Source of the DNA: Ahrensia sp.
GTDB taxonomy: Bacteria; Pseudomonadota; Alphaproteobacteria; Rhizobiales; Rhizobiaceae
Length of the DNA stretch: 64,000 nt
Reading direction: 5' to 3'
NCBI GenBank assembly: GCA_002706335.1
Contig: PAKZ01000024.1
Coordinates: 186,001-250,000 of the forward strand
The notes under the pieces were generated by a model. The model saw only the letters and a list, made by a program, of their open reading frames with translations. It was not told the DNA's origin and ran no database searches. Of this stretch, positions 25,241 to 33,139 are shown in pieces. Within the stretch, counting starts at the first letter, position 1. The number at the start of each line of letters is the position of its first letter. The position numbers and the translations under genes are program-made.

Positions 25241-26125
25241 CTATTGCCCTTCGGCGACCTTGGCCCAGACCTCGTAGGCCTGGGTGTGGTCCTTCTCCCC
25301 GCCAAGCTCTTCGAGGGCGCGCTCCCACCACGCGATCGTCTGGGCGACGAGCGGCAGGTTGGCGTCGAGTTCCTTCGAGAGTTCGGCGGCGATCTTCACA
25401 TCCTTGGTCAGCAGCGCCAAGCCGAAACCGGACTTGAACGTTCCACTCAGGACGTTCTGGCCGATCGTGGATTCCGTGCTGAAATTGCGCCCGGTGGACA
25501 CGTTCATGATCTCGAGCGCGGTTTCGGGGTCGAGCCCGAACTTCTTGCCGAGGATCAGCGCCTCCGACGCTGCGGCGAAGCCCGCGGCGGCGGTGTAGTT
25601 GTTGAGCGCTTTCATCGCGTGGCCGGTGCCGATTCCGCCGGTGCGGAAGATGCGGTCGCCCATGCACAAGAGGACGGGTTCGGCGCGCTGAAAATCGGTG
25701 TCGTTCTCCGCACCGACCATGATGGCCAGCGTGGCGTTGGTCGCCCTCGGCACCGCGCCGGAAACCGGAGCATCGACGAAACGAATGTCCTTGCCGGCCA
25801 GATAGGCGTGCAATTCACGCGAGCCGGTCGGCACGGAGGAACTCATGTCGATCACCATCGAGCCGGGCGCCAGGGCATCGGCGAGCCCGGTTTCCATGAC
25901 CTTGCGCACGATGGCGCCGGTCGGCAGCATGCAGACGACGATGTCGCTCGCTTTACCGAGTTCGGCGAGGCTGGAAGCAGCCTTTGCGCCGATCTTCTCG
26001 GAATGCGCCTTCGCGCGATCCACATCGACATCGTAGATCGTCAGGGGCTGACCCTTGGCGGCGAGGTTGGCCGTCATGGGCACGCCCATGTGGCCGATTC
26101 CGACAAATCCGATCCGATCAGTCAT
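25241..26125 (-). CDS. NAD(P)-dependent β-hydroxyacid dehydrogenase (GarR/MmsB family)
   Basis: This 294-aa enzyme has GFVGIGHMGVPMTANL (Rossmann motif), DAPVSGAVPRA (substrate loop) and GTGHAMKALNNYTAAAGFAA (catalytic Lys helix). It overlaps the CMD-family gene by 8 bp and lies before dctP, so it belongs to this TRAP operon. It probably acts on a 3-hydroxyacid or semialdehyde taken up by, or derived from the substrate of, the transporter. Confidence 0.91.
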   Translation of the reverse strand: MTDRIGFVGIGHMGVPMTANLAAKGQPLTIYDVDVDRAKAHSEKIGAKAASSLAELGKASDIVVCMLPTGAIVRKVMETGLADALAPGSMVIDMSSSVPTGSRELHAYLAGKDIRFVDAPVSGAVPRATNATLAIMVGAENDTDFQRAEPVLLCMGDRIFRTGGIGTGHAMKALNNYTAAAGFAAASEALILGKKFGLDPETALEIMNVSTGRNFSTESTIGQNVLSGTFKSGFGLALLTKDVKIAAELSKELDANLPLVAQTIAWWERALEELGGEKDHTQAYEVWAKVAEGQ

Positions 26126-26510
26126 TGTCAGCCGCCTTCACGCCCAGTTCGTCGAGGGTTTCCTCGCAGGCGCGCATGCCGTCGACCATCAGCGGGATAC
26201 CGCAATAGGCAACCGAGTGGATGAACAGTTCGCGGAGTTCCTCGCGGGTCGCGCCATTGGCGACGGCGCCGCGGGTATGGATCTTGATCTCGTGGGAGCG
26301 GCCTGTCGCCACCAGCATGGAAAGGGTGATCAGGCTGCGGGTTTTCTTGTCCAGAAGCGGACGCTGCCAGATCTCGCCGAAGCAGAAACGTGTCACGATG
26401 TCCTGCACCGGGGCCATCATGTCGCTGGCATTGTCGATGTGGTCGTCAGCACCCTGGCGACCGAACATGACGCGCCGTAATTCAAGGCCTTTCTTGGAAT
26501 TGTCTGTCAT
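26118..26510 (-). CDS. Carboxymuconolactone decarboxylase (CMD)-family protein
   Basis: This 130-aa protein has the CMD/AhpD helical fold: LDKKTRSLITLSMLVATGRSHEIKIHTRGAVANGATREE and FIHSVAYCGIPLMVDGM match 4-carboxymuconolactone decarboxylase (PcaC)-like proteins. The CxxC of AhpD is absent, so it is not an AhpD-type reductase. GGAGAAG precedes the ATG at 26510. As first gene of the TRAP operon, it may decarboxylate a lactone or oxoacid intermediate; the specific role is uncertain. Confidence 0.85.
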   Translation of the reverse strand: MTDNSKKGLELRRVMFGRQGADDHIDNASDMMAPVQDIVTRFCFGEIWQRPLLDKKTRSLITLSMLVATGRSHEIKIHTRGAVANGATREELRELFIHSVAYCGIPLMVDGMRACEETLDELGVKAADND

Positions 26511-26738
26511 TGTCTTCTCCTTGATTTCCTGGCGGGGAGGACAAGACGACAGGTCCGCGGACCGGCAATAGCCGGGCGTTGAGCTGTCGCGGCAACTCCT
26601 CCCTTTGCCGCGGTTGGACATCTGGATAGCGCCCGCCGAGACCACCGAACAACGGGGCCGGTCCGCTTTCTGCAATCGACATTTTCGAACGGTCGAGTAA
26701 AGTCAGGCCGAAAAAACTGACTGGACGGAAAGGTGCCA
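26511..26738. promoter_or_regulatory. Divergent promoter region with palindrome GGTCCGCGGACC
   Basis: The 228-bp gap separates the CMD-family gene (leftward) and the LysR gene (rightward). A perfect 12-bp palindrome lies at 26552-26563, about 40 bp upstream of the CMD start. LysR regulators usually bind such divergent gaps, but I could not pick a clear T-N11-A box. Confidence 0.45.
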
Positions 26739-27656
26739 ATGAGCGGAAACGTCGACCCGTCGCGCACGGACTTCCACGCATTGCAGACATTGGTCACGGT
26801 GCATCGACACAATTCGATCCGTGCCGCGGCCGATGCGCTCGGTTTGAGCCAGTCGAGCGTCAGCTACACGATAGACCGGCTGCGCGAGAGTTTCGGCGAT
26901 CCGCTCTTCGTGCGGCTCGGCCGCAATATCGAGCCGACCGATCGTTGCAATGCGGTTGTAAAGGGCGCGGAAGCGCTGCTTCGCGACTTCGAGGCGCTGA
27001 CGATCAGCGACAGCTTCGATCCCTCGACGGCCACGGATCGGCTGGTGTTCTCCTGCAATTTCTACGAACGGGCGACTTTCCTGCCGGCGATCATGCGCCA
27101 CATCAACGCCGAAGCGCCAAATGTCCGGCTGACTGTCGTCCAGGCCAATTCCGACGGGCACCGCCAACTGGAAGACGGCATGTGCGATGTCGTCGTGGCG
27201 CCGATGCTGTCGCATCCCTCCGGCTTCCATTTCCGGCGGCTGATCACCGAACGGTATGCCTGTTTCGTTTCGCGCAATTCGCCCTTCGCCACCCACGGCA
27301 TCACGCTGGACGATTATGCGCGCGCTCGACATGTCGTCGTGCGACCCTCGATCGGCTGGCGCCCCGGTTTCACAGAAGTCCTGGATCGACTCGGCGTGCC
27401 CCTTGAAGCATCGCTGGAACTGCCGTCATTCGCCGATATCGACAGGATTATCGCAGATACCAATCTCGTCCTGACCGCGACAGACGGCGTGGCCAGAATA
27501 TTTCCCGACCTCGCGGTTATCCCGGCGCCGTTTCACCGCGAATTTCCGGTCGAGATGTCCTGGGCAGGGCGTACGCACAATACGCCTGCGCATCGGTGGT
27601 TTCGCGACCTGATCGCGCGGATCGCCGCAGACCTGAAGCCCGGCCTGCAGCAATGA
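26739..27656 (+). CDS. LysR-family transcriptional regulator
   Basis: This 305-aa regulator has an N-terminal winged helix (SIRAAADALGLSQSSVSYTIDRLRESFGDPLFVR, about residues 27-60) and a LysR substrate-binding domain. It is divergent from the TRAP operon it probably controls. The ATG at 26739 has GGAAAGG upstream; a GTG two codons earlier is possible. The gene ends 18 bp before the convergent ligB-like gene. Confidence 0.9.
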   Translation: MSGNVDPSRTDFHALQTLVTVHRHNSIRAAADALGLSQSSVSYTIDRLRESFGDPLFVRLGRNIEPTDRCNAVVKGAEALLRDFEALTISDSFDPSTATDRLVFSCNFYERATFLPAIMRHINAEAPNVRLTVVQANSDGHRQLEDGMCDVVVAPMLSHPSGFHFRRLITERYACFVSRNSPFATHGITLDDYARARHVVVRPSIGWRPGFTEVLDRLGVPLEASLELPSFADIDRIIADTNLVLTATDGVARIFPDLAVIPAPFHREFPVEMSWAGRTHNTPAHRWFRDLIARIAADLKPGLQQ

Positions 27657-27674
27657 TCGGGAAAGGGGGCGAAG

Positions 27675-28517
27675 TCAGACTGCGTGGTCGTCGAAGACGA
27701 TCACGCCGCATCCGGTGATCGCCGGAAATGTGTAATAGCGATAGACTTCGCTGATATTGTCCGAGAGCGCGCCGCGCATCGAGAACCACAATGCGAGTTC
27801 CGCAGCCTCGGTGCCGCCGAGCCGCATCAGTTCCTCTTGCGGCAGGTCGATCAGCTCGCTGAAATCGTTGCCGATTTTCGACAGGAACCACTCGTCCAGC
27901 GTCTCGTTGGCGATGCCGAAACGCGCGCCGGATATCTGGTGCGACATGCCTCCGGTCGAGACCACGGCGATACGGTCGTTGCTTCCGTCGTCTTCGAGCG
28001 CGGCGCGGATCGCCTTGCCCAGTCCATGCAACCGCTCCGATGTCGGGATCGGATGGCGAACCATGTTGATTGCGATCGGCACGATGGGCGTATCCCAGGG
28101 CGTATCCATCACATAGGGCAGCCATGAATAGATGCCGTGGTCGATCGCAAGGTCCTGACACACGGTAAGATCGTAACCGCCGCGCACCAGTTTGTTGGTC
28201 ATGTACCAGCCGAGATCGACATCGCCGACGAGCGACGGGAAGGGGCGGGGTCCCCAACCTTCGTCAGCCTGACGAAATTCCGGCGCGACGCCGATGGCAA
28301 TGGTCGGATAGGCGTCGAAATCGAAATGGTTGAGGTGGTCGTTATAGACGATGACCATCTTGTCCGGTTTCGTCTCGTCCAGCCACTGTTTGAGGCGGCG
28401 CGTGCCGTCGAACCATTTCTGCCAGCGCGGATCGAAGCCCTGCGCCATGCCCTTGTCGTACTCCATCCCCATGGACGGTGTGTGCGATATGCCGAAGCCG
28501 CCAATGACGCGTGACAT
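27675..28517 (-). CDS. ligB: Extradiol ring-cleavage dioxygenase β subunit (LigB type)
   Basis: This 280-aa catalytic subunit of a class III (LigAB-type) extradiol dioxygenase, such as protocatechuate 4,5-dioxygenase, uses Fe(II). His in GISHTPS (near residue 12) and in YNDHLNHF (near 60), Glu in LGGTEAAEL and His in STGGMSHQI match the iron ligands and catalytic acid/base of LigB. It overlaps ligA by one base, as in known ligAB operons. The ring substrate (protocatechuate, gallate, 3-O-methylgallate or other catechol) is not settled by the sequence. Confidence 0.92.
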   Translation of the reverse strand: MSRVIGGFGISHTPSMGMEYDKGMAQGFDPRWQKWFDGTRRLKQWLDETKPDKMVIVYNDHLNHFDFDAYPTIAIGVAPEFRQADEGWGPRPFPSLVGDVDLGWYMTNKLVRGGYDLTVCQDLAIDHGIYSWLPYVMDTPWDTPIVPIAINMVRHPIPTSERLHGLGKAIRAALEDDGSNDRIAVVSTGGMSHQISGARFGIANETLDEWFLSKIGNDFSELIDLPQEELMRLGGTEAAELALWFSMRGALSDNISEVYRYYTFPAITGCGVIVFDDHAV

Positions 28518-28894
28518 CAGTCGTCACCTCCCGGAAGCGCAGTGACCTTGCGTGGACAGAGCGCCTGAAGTTCTTCAGCGCTCATGCCAGCGTTGTGGGC
28601 GCCGATGTGCCAGAGATTCTCCCCGACAGTCGCTGCGACCTTGAGCATGGATTGCAGATGACCGCCCGCCTTGATCAGGCCTGTCCAGTCGCGTGCACGG
28701 ACCATGGCAATTTCGTCCTCCGATAGGCCGAACTCCGTCATGTAGCCAGCTTCATCGGCAAGGAACGTCTTACGATTTTCCGGATTGCGAAGACTTAGGC
28801 CGAACTTGGTCAACTTGTATCCGCGCGTCGAAGCCGGACCGTCATAGATATAGGTGCCGGGCGGATCGAGATTGAACGGGACGGAATTGCTCAC
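28517..28894 (-). CDS. ligA: Extradiol dioxygenase α subunit (LigA type)
   Basis: This 125-aa small subunit covers the active site of LigB. GYKLTKFGLSLRNPENRKTFLADEAGYMTEFGLSEDE and GGHLQSMLKVAATVGENLWHIGAHNAGMS are classic LigA sequence. The start is a GTG at 28894, overlapping the hydrolase stop (GTGA), with GGAGGAAAT 3 bp upstream; no ATG fits. It is slightly shorter than Sphingobium LigA (139 aa). Confidence 0.9.
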   Translation of the reverse strand: MSNSVPFNLDPPGTYIYDGPASTRGYKLTKFGLSLRNPENRKTFLADEAGYMTEFGLSEDEIAMVRARDWTGLIKAGGHLQSMLKVAATVGENLWHIGAHNAGMSAEELQALCPRKVTALPGGDD

Positions 28895-29682
28895 GACATT
28901 TCCTCCTGCGAAGCGATGAATTTGGCCAGAAGCGCATTGAAGCGCTCGGGCTCTTCCATTGTCAGCATATGGCCGGCCTCCTCGAAGGTCACGAGGGAGG
29001 CGCCTCGGATCGTCTTGGCCAGCACCTCTGCGATGTCGCGATAGCCCTGCATGTCGCGGGCGCCGCGCACCACCAGAGTGGGGCAAGTTACCGAATTCGG
29101 ATCCTGGCCAGGCGGATTAAAGTCGCGCGGATCGGAATTCTCCCAGTGCCAGCCGCTGTAGTCAGCCACCATCGTGTGAACGGCGGATTTCGCATCCGGG
29201 TAATCCTGCAGGGAGTCGAATGGCGATTGAGCGAGCCAGAATTCCTTAGTTGCTGTCGCGCCATGGGCGTCGGCATAGGCCTTCGCGGCCTCGGGCGGCC
29301 GTTGTTCGCTCCATGCGAAGCCCGGCAGGCCGGAAGATACAAGCACCAGTTTCGATGCAACCTGCGGATAGCGGGCCGTATGGGCCATGGAGACATTGGC
29401 GCCGAGCGACAGTCCGACGAGAGCCGGAGCATCGAGATTGAGCGCGCCGAGGAGAGCGTGCAGGTCAAGTACGTGGTCGTAGCGTGTGTCAGGCGGAGCT
29501 GAGCGACCGAAACCCCGCAGGTCATAGGCGATGCAGCGGAAATCGGCCGCGAGCTCTTCGATCTGCGGTGCCCATTGGCGATGGTCAAAAGAAAAGCCGT
29601 GCAGGAAGACAATGGCAGGGCCGTTTCCCTCGTCCTTCACCCACAAATTGCCGGATCCGATATCGACATATCCATCGCTCAT
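28891..29682 (-). CDS. α/β-hydrolase, possible meta-cleavage-product or lactone hydrolase
   Basis: This 263-aa α/β-hydrolase has HGFSFDHRQW (oxyanion loop), GLSLGAN (nucleophile Ser), GARDMQGY (Asp) and EEAGHMLTMEEPERF (His). Its size and motif spacing resemble BphD/PcaD-type hydrolases and the 3-oxoadipate enol-lactonase family. It overlaps ligA by 4 bp and the SnoaL-like gene by 4 bp, so it likely acts on the ring-cleavage product of LigAB. Confidence 0.9.
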   Translation of the reverse strand: MSDGYVDIGSGNLWVKDEGNGPAIVFLHGFSFDHRQWAPQIEELAADFRCIAYDLRGFGRSAPPDTRYDHVLDLHALLGALNLDAPALVGLSLGANVSMAHTARYPQVASKLVLVSSGLPGFAWSEQRPPEAAKAYADAHGATATKEFWLAQSPFDSLQDYPDAKSAVHTMVADYSGWHWENSDPRDFNPPGQDPNSVTCPTLVVRGARDMQGYRDIAEVLAKTIRGASLVTFEEAGHMLTMEEPERFNALLAKFIASQEEMS

Positions 29683-30131
29683 CGGCCGTCTCCTTCCGGA
29701 CCGGCGATCCCGGCGTTGCGGAAGACCGGGTCAATATGCCGCTCTGCAAAGCGCCATCCCTGCGGGCCGCGCGTATAAACATCGGTAATGTCCGCAACGA
29801 GGAACGGTTCGGCCGGCGTGATCGGGAGCGCGCCTGCGCCCGCGAAGGTAAGCCATACGGAATAGCCCGTGGCGCGGTCGGGGCCGTCGAAGGCGATTGA
29901 GAGCCCGGAATACAAATGCCGCGAAACACGGCCGCGCGCACCGCGGGCGGTAAAGAACTCGGTCATCTCCTCGCGGCCGGAAAGCACACGCGGGCCGTTG
30001 GAGTAGCGGACGTCTTCGGTAAACAGCGCGACAAAGCCCGGAACGTCGCCATGGTCCAGCAGTCTTGCGAAGTCGTCATTGAGCGCCATGATCGCCAGAC
30101 GGTCTGCGACGCGGGAATCGCTATCGGTCAT
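29679..30131 (-). CDS. SnoaL-like (NTF2-fold) protein
   Basis: This 150-aa protein shows the NTF2-like/SnoaL pattern of a ring-hydroxylase small subunit or cyclase: ALNDDFARLLDHGDVPGFVALFTEDVRY, SGREEMTEFF and WRFAERHIDPVFR. Such proteins may be isomerases, hydratases or partners of oxygenases. No large oxygenase subunit lies beside it, so an isomerase/hydratase role in the meta-cleavage pathway is more likely. It overlaps the hydrolase gene. Confidence 0.82.
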   Translation of the reverse strand: MTDSDSRVADRLAIMALNDDFARLLDHGDVPGFVALFTEDVRYSNGPRVLSGREEMTEFFTARGARGRVSRHLYSGLSIAFDGPDRATGYSVWLTFAGAGALPITPAEPFLVADITDVYTRGPQGWRFAERHIDPVFRNAGIAGPEGDGR

Positions 30132-30164
30132 CTCATTCGCCCTCCGTGGCCACCCGTGTTGAAC

Positions 30165-31151
30165 TCATGACCGCCCGATATGGACGATCGGATTTTCCAG
30201 CCGCCCAATTTTCTCGACTTGAATCCCGATCGTGCCGGATATTTCGCCCAGCAATATGTTCTTGTGTCCGCGCGGAAACCTGCCCTTGCCCTTGCCGGTC
30301 GTGCCGAAAGTGATCACGTCGCCGGGTTCGAGGGTGAAATAGCGGCTCGCTTCCGAAATACAGGCTTGAATGGAGAAGCGGTAGTTCGAGGTGTGGTCTT
30401 CGGCGAAGACCTCGCCGTCAATATCGGCGACGACCTTGAGGTCATTCGGATCGGCGACCTCGTCGCGGGTGATCAGCCATGGCCCCATTGGGCCGAACGT
30501 ATCCGTGCCCTTGGAGCGGGTGTGGTAAACATAATACGCATCGCGGTCGTCGTCGCCATGCAGGTGACGCCATTTGTAGAATTCGGGCCGCGCCATGTCA
30601 GGATCGTAGGTGACGGCGATGGAGTCCTTGCCGAATTTCAGGCCATGCGACGTCACATCATTCATGATGGAGTAGCCGAAGACGCAGGAGAGGGCGTCTT
30701 CCTCGCTGACATTTTTGGTGCGGCGGCCGATGACCGCGCAGACTTCCGGTTCCGGGATGACCGCGCCCCAAGCAGGGTCCACGCAGATCGGGTGGCCCTG
30801 ACCTGTGAGCGCCGATGGCGGCTTGAGAAAGAAGTTCGGCACGCCCGGATCGATATGCGCCTTCTTGACCAACTCGCGGTTGTTGAAGGCGACACCGATA
30901 ATCTTCGATGGCCGTGTGACCGGCGCGGCCCAATCGATAGGACCGGTGATCGACTTGGTCTTGTCCACATTGGCGGCGACGGCGTCCCGCCATGTCGAAT
31001 CATCGCCCGCGGTCCCGACGAGATCGAGGATGGTGGCGGGGGCGGCAACGCCCGCCATCTCGCAGACGTCGGAGAGGGGCCGGGGCGCGCCGTCGCTGCC
31101 CGCGACGACCGGACACGGCCTGCCGTTCAGGTTGATGGTGCCGAACTTCAT
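30165..31151 (-). CDS. Fumarylacetoacetate-hydrolase (FAH)-family protein
   Basis: This 328-aa FAH-family enzyme has VAFNNRELVKKAH, the metal-binding EPEVCAVIGRR (Glu-x-Glu), the GYSIMNDVTSH loop and the C-terminal EPGDVITFGTTGKGKGRF. Members hydrolyse C-C bonds or hydrate/isomerise 2-oxo-enoates in aromatic pathways. GGGAGGC precedes the ATG at 31151. It is the first gene of the ligAB operon and is divergent from the IclR regulator. Confidence 0.9.
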   Translation of the reverse strand: MKFGTINLNGRPCPVVAGSDGAPRPLSDVCEMAGVAAPATILDLVGTAGDDSTWRDAVAANVDKTKSITGPIDWAAPVTRPSKIIGVAFNNRELVKKAHIDPGVPNFFLKPPSALTGQGHPICVDPAWGAVIPEPEVCAVIGRRTKNVSEEDALSCVFGYSIMNDVTSHGLKFGKDSIAVTYDPDMARPEFYKWRHLHGDDDRDAYYVYHTRSKGTDTFGPMGPWLITRDEVADPNDLKVVADIDGEVFAEDHTSNYRFSIQACISEASRYFTLEPGDVITFGTTGKGKGRFPRGHKNILLGEISGTIGIQVEKIGRLENPIVHIGRS

Positions 31152-31261
31152 CAGTGAGCCTCCCGGAGCTTTCGTGCGCGGCGCTATTGGAGCGATCGCA
31201 TCACAAGGCATTTTCCGGCAGACCTACATCATTTCGCGCACGGTCGTTGATGTTCCCGATA

Positions 31262-31282
31262 AAATTTCACAATATGAAATTT
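31262..31282. promoter_or_regulatory. IclR-type operator: AAATTTCA-N5-TGAAATTT
   Basis: Perfect 8-bp arms with a 5-bp spacer lie in the 152-bp gap between the FAH-family gene (leftward) and the IclR gene (rightward), 21 bp before the chosen IclR start. This is the expected place and symmetry for an IclR-family dimer site controlling both directions. Confidence 0.65.
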
Positions 31283-31303
31283 CAATCCTTTCCGGGGAAC
31301 CTG

Positions 31304-32113
31304 ATGACCGTTCAGACCGACACGCTGTGGCTTGACGATATCGCAGAGGAGTCCGGAGCGGAAAAAAGCTCCTACGGTCCGATCAAGTCGGTCGAAAAGA
31401 CCTTGCTGGTGCTCGAGGAACTGAACCGCTACCCGGTGCGGCGGGTCTCCGATATCCACGAGGCGACGGGCATTCCCATGCCGACCCTGGTCCGCATACT
31501 GGAGACACTGTGCGGTGCCGGATATGTCCAGAAGATATCGCGCTGGGCGGGCTATTGCCTGACCCACAAGGTGCTGTCACTGTCTTCCGGCTTCCACGGT
31601 CTGCCGGAAATTTTCCGGCCGGCGCGCGAAGCCGCGGACGAGCTCACACGCAAGCTGAAATGGCCGTCGGCGATATGCAGCTTCGATGTTGATGCGATGG
31701 TGGTGCGGTATTCCACCATTCCGGCCAGCCCGCTATCGCACAAGCATTCCACCATCAACCGGCGTCTCGATCTCCTGACCCGCGCCCATGGCCGCGCATG
31801 GCTCGCCTTTTGCGAGGAGGCGGAACTGATGCGCGTCTGGGACATGCTCGACCGCTCCGGCCGATACGCTGGAACGGCGGACGAAATACAAAACGAGATG
31901 GAGCCGGTTCTGGATGAGGTCCGGCGCAGGGGATATGCGGTGCGCGACAGGCAGACGGAGCCCGAGACGCAATCGATCGCGGCCCCGATCATCCTCGGCG
32001 GCGTCCTCATGGGGACTCTGGGCATGACCTTCTTTCCGCGCGCGGTCCGGAGCCTCGGCGAAATCGGAGAGCAGCTGCAGTCGGCCAGCGAGCGGCTGTC
32101 GATGTCGATCTAG
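31304..32113 (+). CDS. IclR-family transcriptional regulator
   Basis: This 269-aa regulator has an N-terminal winged helix (SVEKTLLVLEELNRYPVRRVSDIHEATGIPMPTLVRILETL) and an IclR effector domain. IclR proteins often govern aromatic catabolism (PcaU, PobR types). It is divergent from the FAH-ligAB operon and is probably its switch. I chose the ATG at 31304 (GGGGAAC upstream); an ATG at 31274 would put the palindrome partly inside the coding region. The gene overlaps the convergent LysR gene by 4 bp. Confidence 0.88.
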   Translation: MTVQTDTLWLDDIAEESGAEKSSYGPIKSVEKTLLVLEELNRYPVRRVSDIHEATGIPMPTLVRILETLCGAGYVQKISRWAGYCLTHKVLSLSSGFHGLPEIFRPAREAADELTRKLKWPSAICSFDVDAMVVRYSTIPASPLSHKHSTINRRLDLLTRAHGRAWLAFCEEAELMRVWDMLDRSGRYAGTADEIQNEMEPVLDEVRRRGYAVRDRQTEPETQSIAAPIILGGVLMGTLGMTFFPRAVRSLGEIGEQLQSASERLSMSI

Positions 32114-33024
32114 GTCGAGGCGCCGGCTGTCGCCCTGGTGAGATAGTCCATCAGCGCCCGATGGCGCACCGTGACGGGCGCGCCGGCGGGGCGCGCGAGG
32201 CCAACGGATGTCAGCGGTATCCTGTCGTCGATTTCGAGAACGACAAGCGGTTTGCCGTCATAGGTCATGGGCGTGAGCGGTCGCTGGAAGAGAACGCCAT
32301 AACCCAGCCCCCGCGCCACCAGGCAGCGAACGAGTTCGAAATTCGTGGTGGTGTGGCCAATCAGCGGTTTCAGCTTCAAAGCATTGAAGATGTGCTCGGT
32401 GTTCGGGCGCGACGGATGCACATCGAGCAGGATCATCGGCTCTGAAACGAGTTCGCCGAGATGGATGCTCTTGCGGCCGCCGAGCGGATGGGCTGCCGAG
32501 ACCATCACGTAAGGCCGCACCTCGGCCAGCGGGTCGAATGCAAGCTGCGGCGGCACGTCGGTGTCGTAGAGGAGCGCGACGTCGATCCGGCCTTGCAGCA
32601 GCATTTCCGCCAATTCGGGAGCGGTCGCTTCGGTGAGGTCGAGTTCGAGTTCGGGGTGCTGGCGCTGAAACACCTCCATGATACCGGGCAGCAGGAAGGG
32701 CGTCAGCGTCGAGAAACACCCGATGGCGAAGCGGCCGCTAAGGCTGGATGAAGCCTGCCACGCGCTTTCCGCGAGCGACTCTGCGCCCTGCAATACCCGT
32801 CTTGCGTGCGACAACAGCCGGGCGCCCGCAGGTGTCAGAACCACGCCCTTGCCCTTGCGACGCACGAAGAGCTGCAACCGTAGATGCTGTTCCAGTTCGT
32901 CGACGGCCAGCGCCAGTGCCGATGCGCTAACCAGGCAACGTTGAGCGGCCGCGGCGAGGGAGCCTTCGCTCGCGATGGCGTTGAAATATTCCAACTGCCT
33001 GATCGTGAAGGGAATCGAAGCCAT
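32110..33024 (-). CDS. LysR-family transcriptional regulator
   Basis: This 304-aa regulator has the LysR helix-turn-helix (residues about 8-60: IRQLEYFNAIASEGSLAAAAQRCLVSASALALAVDEL) followed by a type-2 substrate-binding domain (FAIGCFSTLTPFLLPGIMEVFQRQHPELEL). It is divergent from the LigM-type gene. The 115-bp gap holds three palindromes that could be its sites. It likely senses an aromatic acid. Confidence 0.9.
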   Translation of the reverse strand: MASIPFTIRQLEYFNAIASEGSLAAAAQRCLVSASALALAVDELEQHLRLQLFVRRKGKGVVLTPAGARLLSHARRVLQGAESLAESAWQASSSLSGRFAIGCFSTLTPFLLPGIMEVFQRQHPELELDLTEATAPELAEMLLQGRIDVALLYDTDVPPQLAFDPLAEVRPYVMVSAAHPLGGRKSIHLGELVSEPMILLDVHPSRPNTEHIFNALKLKPLIGHTTTNFELVRCLVARGLGYGVLFQRPLTPMTYDGKPLVVLEIDDRIPLTSVGLARPAGAPVTVRHRALMDYLTRATAGAST

Positions 33025-33053
33025 CCACAGTTTTCCTTGGGTGTTTCATCTTA

Positions 33054-33127
33054 AAAACATGTTTTACAAATTTGGGAGAGAGGTCAAGACTGCCCCCCGA
33101 CCAATCGGTCGCAGACCATTGCAATGG
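33054..33127. promoter_or_regulatory. Three palindromes in the LysR/LigM-type gene divergent region
   Basis: AAAACATGTTTT (33054-33065), CGACC-AATC-GGTCG (33098-33111) and CCATTGCAATGG (33116-33127) lie in the 115-bp gap. The last ends just before the GGGAGG ribosome-binding site of the downstream gene. They are candidate sites for the LysR protein; which one is used cannot be told. Confidence 0.5.
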
Positions 33128-33139
33128 GAGGATCCAGTC

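Noticed and set aside
27657-27674. Possible terminator between LysR and the ligB-like gene
   Set aside because: The gap is only 18 bp and shows no stem; termination must lie inside coding sequence or be Rho-dependent.
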